A DNA stretch of 17,116 nt from an uncultured Eubacteriales bacterium (GTDB taxonomy: Bacteria; Bacillota; Clostridia; Oscillospirales; Acutalibacteraceae). Made by a program: the position numbers and the translations under genes. Numbering within the stretch: the stretch's first letter is position 1; every line of letters begins with the position of its first letter. The DNA lies in contig CAKTTT010000032.1 in the NCBI GenBank assembly GCA_934615635.1, forward strand, positions 1-17,116, given 5' to 3'. Positions 1 through 8,182 of the stretch are shown here, piece by piece. The notes beneath the pieces were generated by a model that was not told the origin of the DNA, searched no databases, and was given only the letters and a program-made list of their open reading frames with translations.

Positions 1-452
1 GCGGCATTGATCAAAGCCGCCGCCTCATAATAGGGAACGGTCCCTTCTACCACCGCCACCACATCGCCGGAAAACTCCCCGAGCTGCCGGACCGGAGCGG
101 TCCGCCCGATAGCCAGTCCCTCTCCGCCGGGGGTATCGGGATTGTGGCCGATCATAGCCGAACCGATCACCGTGGTTTCGCTGATGGTATCCATGGAAAG
201 GTCGCTGATCACCGGGGCGGCCTGGTTGAGCCGAATCTGGGCAACGTCCGCGTACCCCAGCCCCGCCGCCCGGAGGGATTCGTCCAGGGCGGTCATACAG
301 CCCCGGACATTGTCCAGCGTCCCCTTAACGCCAGTGGTGGGCGTCATGGCCCCGGCCACATACCGCACATCCTCCCCGTTCCTCTCCAGCAGGAGAACCT
401 CCGTGGTGGAGTTGCCGATATCCATTCCGGCTACGATGCGTCCCGCAGGCAT
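1..452 (-). CDS. pduG: Diol dehydratase reactivase, large subunit (partial, N-terminal 150 residues)
   Basis: This is the large subunit of the chaperone-like, ATP-dependent factor that exchanges damaged cobalamin out of inactivated diol dehydratase. The ATG at 452-450 follows GGAGGTGA. The protein opens with an actin-like fold phosphate-1 motif, MDIGNSTTEV (residues 10-19), as in DdrA/PduG. TTGVKGTLDNV and the MIGHNPDTPGG block further along are typical of this family. A full DdrA is about 600 residues, so roughly three quarters lies beyond the left edge of the window. It starts 29 bp after pduE stops and is clearly in the same operon. Its place directly after pduCDE supports the assignment over a glycerol dehydratase reactivase, although the two families are close. 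The small subunit (pduH) is expected next but is not in view. Confidence 0.93.
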   Translation of the reverse strand, partial: MPAGRIVAGMDIGNSTTEVLLLERNGEDVRYVAGAMTPTTGVKGTLDNVRGCMTALDESLRAAGLGYADVAQIRLNQAAPVISDLSMDTISETTVIGSAMIGHNPDTPGGEGLAIGRTAPVRQLGEFSGDVVAVVEGTVPYYEAAALINA

Positions 453-481
453 ACGCTCACCTCCCGTCGAATCAATCTGCT

Positions 482-997
482 TCAAGGAAGCAAAATACCG
501 CGCTTCTCGTAAATCGCCGTGGCTTCCCGCACCAGCTTGGCGCATAATGCCGCCTGATAGGTGTTCTCCAGCGTGTCGGCCAGCTCCACTAGCTGCTGCT
601 TGGTCGCCCGGTTGGGCCGGAGCATATCGTACATCCTGATCACCTGATCGTCCGGCACCCCGGTCAGCTCGGCGGCACGCTTCAGGTTCTCCGCCATCTG
701 CCGTTTGCCGGCGCTTTGCGCCACCTGCGCCTGATTGAGCAGCATCTCCCGGGAAATCCGCAGATCCTCGCCCTGGATCTCCCCACTGCGCACCGCCTCC
801 ATGGTGACGGCGGATACCGGCTTGCCCGTGGGGGTGTTCACAATGTCCGGATGCTTCTCCAAAAAGGGATAATCCGCCGTGGTATACCCGCCGGCCCCGC
901 CGGAAACAGCGGAAGGGGCGGAGGATGGGGAAGCGGCCTGCTTGGCCTTCAGGTCCCTGGTGATCTTCTCCACCAGTTCATCGATGATATCAGCCAT
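482..997 (-). CDS. pduE: B12-dependent propanediol dehydratase, small subunit
   Basis: This 171-residue protein is the gamma subunit of adenosylcobalamin-dependent diol dehydratase, which converts 1,2-propanediol to propionaldehyde. The core from about residue 40 (DYPFLEKHPDIVNTPTGK) matches the PduE/DhaG family, as do LRISREMLLNQAQVA and the RPNRATKQQL block near residue 128. The first 18 residues form a predicted amphipathic helix (DIIDELVEKITRDL). An Ala/Ser/Pro/Gly-rich linker follows to about residue 38, a layout typical of microcompartment encapsulation peptides. Its start overlaps the end of pduD by 8 bp, so translation is probably coupled. A glycerol dehydratase small subunit is the main alternative. 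The rhamnose genes in the same operon favour propanediol as substrate. Confidence 0.93.
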   Translation of the reverse strand: MADIIDELVEKITRDLKAKQAASPSSAPSAVSGGAGGYTTADYPFLEKHPDIVNTPTGKPVSAVTMEAVRSGEIQGEDLRISREMLLNQAQVAQSAGKRQMAENLKRAAELTGVPDDQVIRMYDMLRPNRATKQQLVELADTLENTYQAALCAKLVREATAIYEKRGILLP

Positions 998-1667
998 CCC
1001 GCCACTTCACCTCCAGTTCTACAGGAGGCGCGCCGTCCTGTACATGCTCGGTTTCCTTGATATGGAGAATCGCGGCGCGGGCCTGGTATTTCGGCCGCAC
1101 CATACAATCGTTGGTGACCTCGATGGGCACCGGTGACTGCCCTTTGGCATACCGGGCGGCGTTTTTGCCGATTCGACGGTAGATATCCAGCGTGATCAGC
1201 GGCGCCTGAGGGAACAGCTCCAGGTTGGTCAAAGGGAAGAGATCCTTTTGGTGGATCACCGCCGTCCCCTTGGACTGGATGCCGATCCCAATGCCGGAGC
1301 CGCTGAGCTTGGCGGCCCGCTGGGCGATGAAGGACACGTCGGAGATATCCCGGAAACGGACATAACGGGTGCGCAGTCCCTCTTCCTCAATGCCCGCGGT
1401 GATCTCCCGCAGAACATCCGCATGGGAAAGGCCGCAGATCGTTTCCTTCTGGGACAGAGCGAACGCCGGCGCTATGCCGATGACCACCTCGTCAGGCGTG
1501 GAGCCGGGCTTGGCCTCCTCCTTTTCCGAAAGGAGCATGGCAGGCCCCTGAATCCCCTTGACGGCCCCCTCCGGCGTTTCCGCCTCGTTCGCGGCGGGAG
1601 CGTTCTGTCCCAGAGCTTCCAGGACCTTTTGGGTAACCAGCGCAATCAATTGTTCATCCATCTGCAT
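990..1667 (-). CDS. pduD: B12-dependent propanediol dehydratase, medium subunit
   Basis: This 225-residue protein is the beta subunit of diol dehydratase and helps hold the cobalamin cofactor at the interface with PduC. The ATG at 1667 follows AGGAGG with a 7-base spacing. The body from about residue 59 matches the PduD family (DEVVIGIAPAFALSQKETI, LRTRYVRFRDISDVSFIAQ, GSGIGIGIQSKGTAVIHQ). Residues 4-20 (DEQLIALVTQKVLEALG) form an amphipathic helix. A low-complexity Ala/Glu/Pro linker follows to about residue 40, as in PduD proteins that carry an encapsulation peptide. The gene begins 12 bp after pduC ends and overlaps pduE by 8 bp. Family assignment is firm; diol rather than glycerol preference is inferred from the operon. 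Confidence 0.94.
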   Translation of the reverse strand: MQMDEQLIALVTQKVLEALGQNAPAANEAETPEGAVKGIQGPAMLLSEKEEAKPGSTPDEVVIGIAPAFALSQKETICGLSHADVLREITAGIEEEGLRTRYVRFRDISDVSFIAQRAAKLSGSGIGIGIQSKGTAVIHQKDLFPLTNLELFPQAPLITLDIYRRIGKNAARYAKGQSPVPIEVTNDCMVRPKYQARAAILHIKETEHVQDGAPPVELEVKWRDG

Positions 1668-1679
1668 GGTCCCCCCTCC

Positions 1680-3347
1680 TTACAAACTCTGGCAGTCGAA
1701 CACCTGGGGAATATTCTTGACCTTTTCCCAGGCCTCGCCGTCCAGCCGATAGCCCGTCCCCGGCCCCTGATAGGTGTTGGGGCTGTTGACGCTGCTGTAA
1801 ACGTGAAAATTCCTGTCCAATATGGCGGCGGTGTGGAGATAATCCCCGGAGACCCGCTGCTTGAGCATATTCAGCAGCGCCTCCGCCACCTCGGTGAAGC
1901 CGGTGGAATCCAGCGCCTTCACCACGTCCAGGCCGCTGACATCGCCGTCCAATATGCGTTTGGCGGCCTTCAAATCCTCGTTGACGTCCCGCAGAGCGGT
2001 AACATCCTTGCTGCCGTTGGCCAATACGTTCTGCTCCACTTCCTCGTCGGTGATCTCAGGGAAACCGAGAACCCGGAAAACCGCCTGCATGGCCTTGGCC
2101 GCCCGCAGACGAACCGCGTGGACCTCCTGCTCCGTCACCGGGCGCAGACCGCCGTCCACCTTGAGATCCCGCTGGAGCACGTTGTAGTCGTCGAAATCCT
2201 CCGCATCAAAGTTGGAACCGGCGAACATATTGTCATAATTGGGGGTGGAGCTGTAACCGGAGAAGATGAAATCGGTTCCCGGCAGCATCTGCATGAGCAT
2301 CCGCGCCGTACGGCGGATATCCGAATGGGAGAAGGTCTGATCGTTGCCCGAAGCCACCTCCAGCCCCAGCATGGCGGCCAGCAGATTCTCCGCCAGCACC
2401 TCCCGGATGCCGGAGGGTACCGCGCCCACCAGCCCGATACAACTGATGGAGCCGTTCTGGGTCCCCTGTACGCCGGCGCCCTTGATCACCAGCAGGCAGC
2501 GGGCTTCCAGATAAAGCATGGATTTCTTTTCCGCGTTGCCCATGAGCGCCTCGCTGCCGGAGCCGGAGGTGCAGCGCATCTTCATGCCGCGGGAAGCGTA
2601 AGCCGCCGCCAGAAAAGCCTTGGAGTAAGGCGTGTCGTCTCCGTCGATAAAAACCTTTTCCGTTCCGTACACCGAAATGGTTTCCGCATAGGTGGTCAGT
2701 CCCCGCATCCCCAGCATGAGCTCGGTGGCTTCCTCCACCGCGCACTGGGAGAGAACACCGGGCCGGCCGCACTGGGAACCCACCAGCAGCCCCAGCGCGC
2801 ACAGCGGCGCATACCGGGCGATGCCCACGGTGGTTTCCTCCTCCGCAAATCCCCGCAGCGCGCCCTCGGCGGCATCGCAGGCGATCTGGATGGGATTGTC
2901 CCGCAGATTGGTGACATGGCACTGGTTGGCGGGGTAGCTTCGCTCCCGCATCTTCTGCATGGCCATCATCATCTCCACCACGTTCATGTGGCGGAGCACC
3001 TCGCACAGCTTGGCGGGGGTCATGCCCGCCACCAGCCTGGCGATATCCTTCCGGTCCGCGTGAATGTCCACCAGCCGGCGGGCCATCTCCACGCTGTCCA
3101 GCGCGGCGGCCTCCTCGGCCGCGGCGCGGTCGATAGCATAATCGGCGATAAAGGTATCGATAAAATCGAAGTCCTCCCGCCGTTTGCCGTCCATCTCCAC
3201 AATCACACCGTTTTCCAGGCGGATGGAGGAGACCGGGTCATAAGGGGATTCCATCGCGACGATGCCGGCCTCAGGCCATTCGGTGACAAAGCCGTCCATG
3301 TTCACGGGGCGCTTGGAAAGCGCTTCGAACCGTTTGCTTGTCGGCAT
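1680..3347 (-). CDS. pduC: B12-dependent propanediol dehydratase, large (catalytic) subunit
   Basis: This 555-residue catalytic subunit removes water from 1,2-propanediol by a radical mechanism using adenosylcobalamin. Every active-site residue I could align to the Klebsiella oxytoca enzyme is present with a one-residue offset: Q142, H144, E171, E222, Q297, D336 and S363. Long blocks such as VLAENLL, GNDQTFSHSD and the run NYDNMFAGSN are near identical to the family. I chose the ATG at 3347 because AGGTGA lies five bases upstream and the length matches the usual 554-555. A GTG three codons earlier (3356) overlaps that ribosome binding site. The gene starts 19 bp after the aldolase gene. The protein carries no visible encapsulation peptide; in known systems PduD and PduE supply it for the complex. 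Confidence 0.96.
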   Translation of the reverse strand: MPTSKRFEALSKRPVNMDGFVTEWPEAGIVAMESPYDPVSSIRLENGVIVEMDGKRREDFDFIDTFIADYAIDRAAAEEAAALDSVEMARRLVDIHADRKDIARLVAGMTPAKLCEVLRHMNVVEMMMAMQKMRERSYPANQCHVTNLRDNPIQIACDAAEGALRGFAEEETTVGIARYAPLCALGLLVGSQCGRPGVLSQCAVEEATELMLGMRGLTTYAETISVYGTEKVFIDGDDTPYSKAFLAAAYASRGMKMRCTSGSGSEALMGNAEKKSMLYLEARCLLVIKGAGVQGTQNGSISCIGLVGAVPSGIREVLAENLLAAMLGLEVASGNDQTFSHSDIRRTARMLMQMLPGTDFIFSGYSSTPNYDNMFAGSNFDAEDFDDYNVLQRDLKVDGGLRPVTEQEVHAVRLRAAKAMQAVFRVLGFPEITDEEVEQNVLANGSKDVTALRDVNEDLKAAKRILDGDVSGLDVVKALDSTGFTEVAEALLNMLKQRVSGDYLHTAAILDRNFHVYSSVNSPNTYQGPGTGYRLDGEAWEKVKNIPQVFDCQSL

Positions 3348-3366
3348 ATGGTTCACCTGCCTATTC

Positions 3367-4158
3367 TTATTTTTTCAGCTCCGCAAGAACCTTGGCCGTG
3401 ATGGCGGAAACCAGATCGCCATCGGGAGAAGCGGCGGAGGCGTCCACCACATTCTGCCGGCACTTGCAGTTTTCGGTGCCCAGATTCGGGCACTTCTTGC
3501 AGCCCGGATGCTTGCCGGGAATCTGGAACTTCTTGCGCAGCTCCATCAGCTTCATCAGCTCGTCGCAGGGGATCTCCTCCACGCCGCCCAACTGGCTGGC
3601 ATAGAAGGTGATCTTGGCGGAGAACTCCACCTCTTCCATCAGGAAGAATGCCTTGGTCAGGGTGTTGCCCACCGTCAGCGCGCCGTGATTCTTCAGCAGG
3701 AAAGCGTCGTTGGTCTGCAGATAGGGCTGCAGAGAATCCGGGATCTCCTCGGTGGAGGGGGTGCCGTACACACAGGTGGGCACCGCGCCCAGGGTCAGCA
3801 CCGCCTCAGGCAGCACATACTTATCCATGGGAACGCCGGCCACGGTGAAGGAGGTGGCGATGGGGGGATGAGCGTGAACCACAGCGCCTACGTCCGGCCG
3901 CTCGCGGTACACCCGCAGGTGCATCTTGATTTCGGAGGAGGGATTGAGCTTGCCCTCGATCTTGTTGCCGTTGCCGTCGATACGGATGATCATATCCGGG
4001 GTCATGAAGCCCTTGGACACGCCGGTGGGGGTGCAATAATACTCGTTATCGCTGACCTTGACGGAGATGTTGCCGTCGTTGGCGGCCACGAACCCGTCGT
4101 TATAAATCCGGCGGCCGATTTCACAAATTTCCTTTTTGATTTCATAGGGGGACATCAT
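3367..4158 (-). CDS. Class II aldolase, probable rhamnulose-1-phosphate aldolase with a C-terminal targeting tail
   Basis: This is a zinc-dependent class II aldolase of the FucA/RhaD/AraD fold, 263 residues long. In this operon it would split L-rhamnulose-1-phosphate into DHAP and L-lactaldehyde; by sequence it is closer to the fuculose-phosphate aldolase type. Zinc ligands are visible as H95 and H97 (VVHAHPP) and H158 (LLKNHGAL), with E76 (NPSSEIKMH) as the catalytic acid/base. The usual fold ends near residue 215. An extra tail follows, with a cysteine cluster (C220, C223, C231, C233), a linker and a C-terminal amphipathic helix (about residues 247-263, DLVSAITAKVLAELKK). That helix resembles an encapsulation peptide. 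The gene follows the kinase gene by 28 bp. The substrate is inferred from the adjacent rhaA and rhaB. Confidence 0.88.
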   Translation of the reverse strand: MMSPYEIKKEICEIGRRIYNDGFVAANDGNISVKVSDNEYYCTPTGVSKGFMTPDMIIRIDGNGNKIEGKLNPSSEIKMHLRVYRERPDVGAVVHAHPPIATSFTVAGVPMDKYVLPEAVLTLGAVPTCVYGTPSTEEIPDSLQPYLQTNDAFLLKNHGALTVGNTLTKAFFLMEEVEFSAKITFYASQLGGVEEIPCDELMKLMELRKKFQIPGKHPGCKKCPNLGTENCKCRQNVVDASAASPDGDLVSAITAKVLAELKK

Positions 4159-4186
4159 GCTGCATTACTCCTTTATTATTTGGATT

Positions 4187-5386
4187 CTATTTTGTTGCCA
4201 GTCTGGCGGTATCCATCGCGATCATATACTCTTCGTCGGTGGGGATCACCAGGGTTTTCACTTTGGCGCCGGGAGCGGAGATATCCACATCCCTGCCCTT
4301 GGGAAGACGCGCATTCAGCTCCTCGTCGATGGCGATCCCGAAGGTCTCCATATGTCGGCAGACCCGGCTGCGCAGGCTGGCGTCGTTCTCCCCGATGCCG
4401 GCGGTGAACACCAGCGCGTCGATGCCGTTCATCACAGCCACATATCCGCCGATGTGCTTTTTAATGCCGTGGACTAGGATATCCAGCGCCAGACGGGCCC
4501 GGTCGTTGCCCGCCTCAGCCGCCTCGGTGACGTTGCGGGCGTCGTTGGAAATCCCCGAAACCCCCAGCAGGCCGGAGCGGCGGTTGAGCAGATCCTCCAC
4601 CTCGTCGGCGTTCATGCCCTCAGTCTTCATCAGATAAGGAATGATGGTGGGATCGATGCTGCCGCTGCGGGTACCCATCAGAATCCCCTCCTGCGGGGTG
4701 AAGCCCATGGAGGTGTCCACCGCCTTGCCTCCCTCCACCGCCGTGATGGAGGAACCGTTGCCCAGATGGCAGGTGACGATCTTCAGCCCGGCCGGATCCC
4801 TCCCCAGCACCTCCGCCGCCTTGGCGGACACATACCGGTGGGAGGTTCCATGAAAACCGTAGCGGCGGATCTTTTTCTCCGCATACAGCTCATAGGGCAG
4901 GGGATAAATATACCGGAAATCCTCCATCTCCGCGTAAAAGGAGGTGTCGAACACCCCAACCTGCAGGGTATCTTTCATCAGCCTCCTGCAAGCCTCCATC
5001 CCGATGATGGCGGGCGGGCCGTGAAGCGGATTGATGGGCACGATGGACTGGAGGTAACGGATCACCTCGTCGTCTATGACGGTGGACTGCTTGTAGCGTT
5101 CCCCGCCGTGGGCGATGCGGTGTCCCACCGCATCGATTTCCCCGATATCCTTCAGCACCCCGAGAACCGGGTCGGTCAGCAGCCGGAGCACCAGTTCCAG
5201 CGCATCGTCGTGGCTGCGCAGCTCCGGCTCCGCCTTGTAAGGCTCGGCCCCCGCTTTTTTATGGGTGACGGCGCCGCCGGAGCCAATGCGTTCGCAGTTG
5301 CCCTTGGCCAGCACCCGGCCATCGTCCATGTCGAACAGTTGATATTTGAGGGAGGAGCTCCCCGCGTTGATCACCAGAATTTTCAT
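4187..5386 (-). CDS. ackA: Acetate kinase family enzyme, probable propionate/acetate kinase of the propanediol pathway
   Basis: This 399-residue enzyme of the ASKHA superfamily transfers phosphate from an acyl-phosphate to ADP, giving ATP and acetate or propionate. Conserved AckA residues are present: N7 (NAGSSS), R90 (GHRIAHGGE), H122 (INPLH), D147 (FDTSF), H179 (GFHGTSH), R240 (GTRSG) and the TDEE motif near 383-386. The normally well-conserved stretch after FDTAF (HQTMP) is replaced here by YAEMED. It sits between the rhaB and aldolase genes in a propanediol operon, so recovering ATP from propionyl-phosphate (the PduW role) is the likely job. Sequence alone cannot separate acetate from propionate kinases. 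The start ATG at 5386 follows a G-rich ribosome binding site 12 bp after rhaB. Confidence 0.92.
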   Translation of the reverse strand: MKILVINAGSSSLKYQLFDMDDGRVLAKGNCERIGSGGAVTHKKAGAEPYKAEPELRSHDDALELVLRLLTDPVLGVLKDIGEIDAVGHRIAHGGERYKQSTVIDDEVIRYLQSIVPINPLHGPPAIIGMEACRRLMKDTLQVGVFDTSFYAEMEDFRYIYPLPYELYAEKKIRRYGFHGTSHRYVSAKAAEVLGRDPAGLKIVTCHLGNGSSITAVEGGKAVDTSMGFTPQEGILMGTRSGSIDPTIIPYLMKTEGMNADEVEDLLNRRSGLLGVSGISNDARNVTEAAEAGNDRARLALDILVHGIKKHIGGYVAVMNGIDALVFTAGIGENDASLRSRVCRHMETFGIAIDEELNARLPKGRDVDISAPGAKVKTLVIPTDEEYMIAMDTARLATK

Positions 5387-5398
5387 CTCGCCGCCCCC

Positions 5399-6865
5399 TT
5401 ACTGCACGGCCTGAAAGCGCGCGTAGGCCACATCATAGGCCGCAGGGTCGGCGGGAAGGTAGGATTTGGGCTGCTCCGAATTGGCGATGACCGCGCGGGC
5501 CTCCTTCAGTCCGGAAAACTCGCCCAGAGCGATGAGCTGCACGGCGATATTTCCCATGGCGGTGGCCTCGATAGGTCCGGCGATCACCGGGCAGTTGCAG
5601 GCATCCGCCGTCATCTGGCAGAGCAGACGATCCTTGGTGCCGCCGCCGATCATGTGAATGGTTTCATACGCCTTGCCGGTCGCCTCCCGGATGGCCTGGA
5701 AGGTGTAGCGGTATTTCAGCGCGATGCTCTCGTAGATGCAGCGCATGATCTCGCCCCGGGTCTGCGGGACGGTCTGGCCGGTCCTTTCGCAGTATTTCTG
5801 CACCCGCTTGGGCAGATTCCCCGGCAACTCAAAGGAGGGATCGTCCGGATTGATGAAGCAGCGGAAGGGTTCCACCGCCAGCGCCTCCCGCTCCAGGTCG
5901 GCGTAGGAAACGTCGAAGCCCTCGCGGATCCACTGCCGCCGGGATTCCTGAATCAACCACAAGCCCATGATGTTTTTCAGCATCCGGGTGGTGCGGCCGA
6001 AGCCGCCCTCGTTGGTGAGGTTAAAAGCCCGGGTGGCCTCGTTGATCACCGGCTGCGCCAGTTCAGTGCCGAACAGCGACCAGGTACCGCAGCTTATGTA
6101 GATGAAATCCTCCTTCTGGGAGGGAACGGAGGCCACGGCGGAACCGGTGTCGTGGGTCGCCACGGCGATAACCGGCACCTTCGGGCAGCCCAGTTCCTCG
6201 CAGATCTCGTCAGAAAGCAGGCCGTAGGTCTCTCCCGCGTCAATGATCTTCGGTAGAATCCGGGTGGGGATCCCCAGCTTCTCCAGCAGCTCATAGTGCC
6301 AGTCTCCCGTCCGGGGATTGAGCATCTGGGTGGTGGATACCTCGGTGTATTCCGCCCGCTGCTCCCCGGTGAGCAGATAGGCGAATAGGTCGGGGATCAG
6401 CAGCAGCTTATCCGCCTGCGCCAGTGTTTCCGGCTCGTTGAGCACCAGGCTGTAAAGCTGGAAAATGGTGTTGATCCGCATAAGCTGAATGCCGGTCTCC
6501 CCATACAGCTCCTCCTGGGGAACCTTTTCGAACACCTTCTCCATTATCCCCGTCGTGCGGGTGTCGCGGTAGTGGACGGGGTTGTTCAGCAGCCGACCCT
6601 TTTTATCCAGCAGACCGAAGTCCACCCCCCAGGTGTCGATGCCGATAGCATCGAAGCCGCCCTGGTGAACCGCTTTGGATATCCCCTGCTTGATTTCGAA
6701 AAACAGCCGCAGGATATCCCAGTAAAAGGTGCCGCAAATGGTGACCGGATCGTTGGAAAACCGGTGGATTTCCTCCATCCGGATTTTCCCGTCCTCATAG
6801 TTGGCCAGGATCGCCCGGCCGCTGGACGCGCCGAAGTCAAAAGCCAATATGCGCTTGCCTGCCAA
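5399..6865 (-). CDS. rhaB: Rhamnulokinase
   Basis: This FGGY-family sugar kinase (488 residues) phosphorylates L-rhamnulose at C1 with ATP. It opens with the phosphate-binding loop FDFGASSGRA (residues 10-18). GIDTWGVDFGLLD (75-87) and HYRDTRT (98-104) are typical of the rhamnulokinase branch. D239 in ATHDTGSAV matches the catalytic base, and GGGTKDRLL (from 407) belongs to the nucleotide-binding second domain. The start is TTG at 6865, with GGGAGG about nine bases upstream. The next methionine (residue 30) would cut off the phosphate loop, so TTG is the only sensible start. The gene follows rhaA by 17 bp and its product feeds the class II aldolase two genes downstream. Confidence 0.95.
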   Translation of the reverse strand: MAGKRILAFDFGASSGRAILANYEDGKIRMEEIHRFSNDPVTICGTFYWDILRLFFEIKQGISKAVHQGGFDAIGIDTWGVDFGLLDKKGRLLNNPVHYRDTRTTGIMEKVFEKVPQEELYGETGIQLMRINTIFQLYSLVLNEPETLAQADKLLLIPDLFAYLLTGEQRAEYTEVSTTQMLNPRTGDWHYELLEKLGIPTRILPKIIDAGETYGLLSDEICEELGCPKVPVIAVATHDTGSAVASVPSQKEDFIYISCGTWSLFGTELAQPVINEATRAFNLTNEGGFGRTTRMLKNIMGLWLIQESRRQWIREGFDVSYADLEREALAVEPFRCFINPDDPSFELPGNLPKRVQKYCERTGQTVPQTRGEIMRCIYESIALKYRYTFQAIREATGKAYETIHMIGGGTKDRLLCQMTADACNCPVIAGPIEATAMGNIAVQLIALGEFSGLKEARAVIANSEQPKSYLPADPAAYDVAYARFQAVQ

Positions 6866-6882
6866 TGCCTGTCGCCTCCCGC

Positions 6883-8130
6883 TTATCTTTTAGAGAGGAC
6901 ATCCGCCTCATACTTCTTGACCATATCCAGCCATTCCAGCTCGGTGCCGGCGTTGTTCCGGCTGCAATAATAGTTCCAAACCAGCGCGAAGGGCTGGGCC
7001 TTAAATTCCTGGACATAGGCCAGCCGGGCGCTGTTATCGCCGGCCGCCTCCAGCTTCTTCATGGTATCCACCGGCTGGAGCAGCGCTTCCAGCAGCGCCT
7101 TGCGGGTGTTGCGGGAACCCACCACCCAGGCGACGATTCGATTGATGGAAGCGTCGAAGTAGTCGGTGGCGATGTAAATCCGATCCAGGGCGTTCATCCG
7201 CACGATCTCATCCATGATGGCGCGGGTTTCGTCGTCGAAGCTCACCACATGGTCGGAATCCCAGCGGACCGGCCGGGAAACATGAAGCAGCAGCTTCTCC
7301 TTGAAGGTCAGCATGGCGGACAGCTTGGCCGACACCATCTCGGTGGGATGGAAGTGACCGGTGTCGAAGGTGACCAGGACGTCCTTGTTGCTCATGGCGT
7401 AGCCCATGCAGAACTCATGGGAACCGGCGGTGTAAGCCTCCAGTCCGATGCCGAACACCTTGCTTTCCACCGCGTCCACCACGCCGGGGATCTTCTCGGC
7501 AAAAATCTGATCGTAGCTGTCCTTCAGCCGCATCCGGGGCCCCAACGTGTCCACCGGAATCTCCTTGGAGCCGTCGGGCGTCCAATGGTTGATCACGCAA
7601 TCCTGACCGGTGCGCTGGGCGAAATAGCCGCCGATTTCCCGGCAGGCCTTGTCATGCTCGATCCAGAACCGGCGGACGTCCTCGTCCGCGCTGGACAGGG
7701 TGCCGTTCTCGCTTTTGGGATGGGAGAAGAAGGTGGGGTTGAAATCCAGGCCGTAGCCCTTCTCCACCGCCCAGTCGGCCCAGTTCTTGAAATGCTCGGG
7801 CTTGATAGCGTCCCGATCCACGGCGGTATCGCTCTCCAGATAGCTGGCGTGAATGTTGACCTTTTTCTTGCCGGGAACGAAGCGGAAGGCGAAATCCATA
7901 TCCTGCCGCAGTTCATCCGGCGTGGTGGCCTTGCCGGGATAGTTGCCCGTCGCCTGGATGCCGCCGGTCAGCTCCCCCTCGTTTTTTTCAAAGCCGGTAA
8001 CGTCGTCCCCCTGCCAGCAATGGATGGAGATCGGCGTGCTGTCGCAAAGCTCCATCGCCTTATCCACGTCCACCCCATACTGGGCGTATAATTCCTTGGC
8101 GAGCTCGTAACCCTTCTGCAAGTCATACAT
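6883..8130 (-). CDS. rhaA: L-rhamnose isomerase
   Basis: This 415-residue enzyme converts L-rhamnose to L-rhamnulose, the first step of the pathway. The family is recognised by its long conserved blocks: STPISIHCWQGDDVTGFE near residue 31, VNIHASYLES (91-100), INHWTPDGSKE (180-190), and the metal-site segments FDTGHFHPTE (255-264), HVSRPVRWDSDHV (283-295) and ATDYFDASINR (321-331). H259, H283, D291, D293 and D323 correspond by spacing to metal ligands described for the E. coli enzyme. The ATG at 8130 is preceded by AAGGAG with about ten bases between. It is the first gene of the minus-strand operon, downstream of a clear sigma-A promoter and divergent from the DeoR-type regulator. Confidence 0.97.
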   Translation of the reverse strand: MYDLQKGYELAKELYAQYGVDVDKAMELCDSTPISIHCWQGDDVTGFEKNEGELTGGIQATGNYPGKATTPDELRQDMDFAFRFVPGKKKVNIHASYLESDTAVDRDAIKPEHFKNWADWAVEKGYGLDFNPTFFSHPKSENGTLSSADEDVRRFWIEHDKACREIGGYFAQRTGQDCVINHWTPDGSKEIPVDTLGPRMRLKDSYDQIFAEKIPGVVDAVESKVFGIGLEAYTAGSHEFCMGYAMSNKDVLVTFDTGHFHPTEMVSAKLSAMLTFKEKLLLHVSRPVRWDSDHVVSFDDETRAIMDEIVRMNALDRIYIATDYFDASINRIVAWVVGSRNTRKALLEALLQPVDTMKKLEAAGDNSARLAYVQEFKAQPFALVWNYYCSRNNAGTELEWLDMVKKYEADVLSKR

Positions 8131-8182
8131 CGGTCGGCATCTCCTTTATAAATTGATTTTTTGTGACTATTTTGGTATACTC

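Noticed and set aside
3311..3330. A GGAAAGCGCTTCGA segment resembling a cre box near the start of pduC
   Set aside because: It has three mismatches at constrained positions and is explained by the coding sequence.
3348..3356. GTG start three codons upstream for pduC
   Set aside because: The GTG overlaps the AGGTGA that serves the ATG at 3347, and the shorter protein matches the usual family length.
1248..3401. Very long open frame (717 codons) on the plus strand opposite pduC and pduD
   Set aside because: It is His/Gly/Arg-rich and matches no family I know. It lies exactly antisense to well-recognised genes, as expected from a GC-rich codon bias.
4766..6256. Plus-strand open frame of 496 codons opposite ackA and rhaB
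   Set aside because: It is antisense to two certain genes, shows no ribosome binding site, and its composition is typical of reverse-frame reading.
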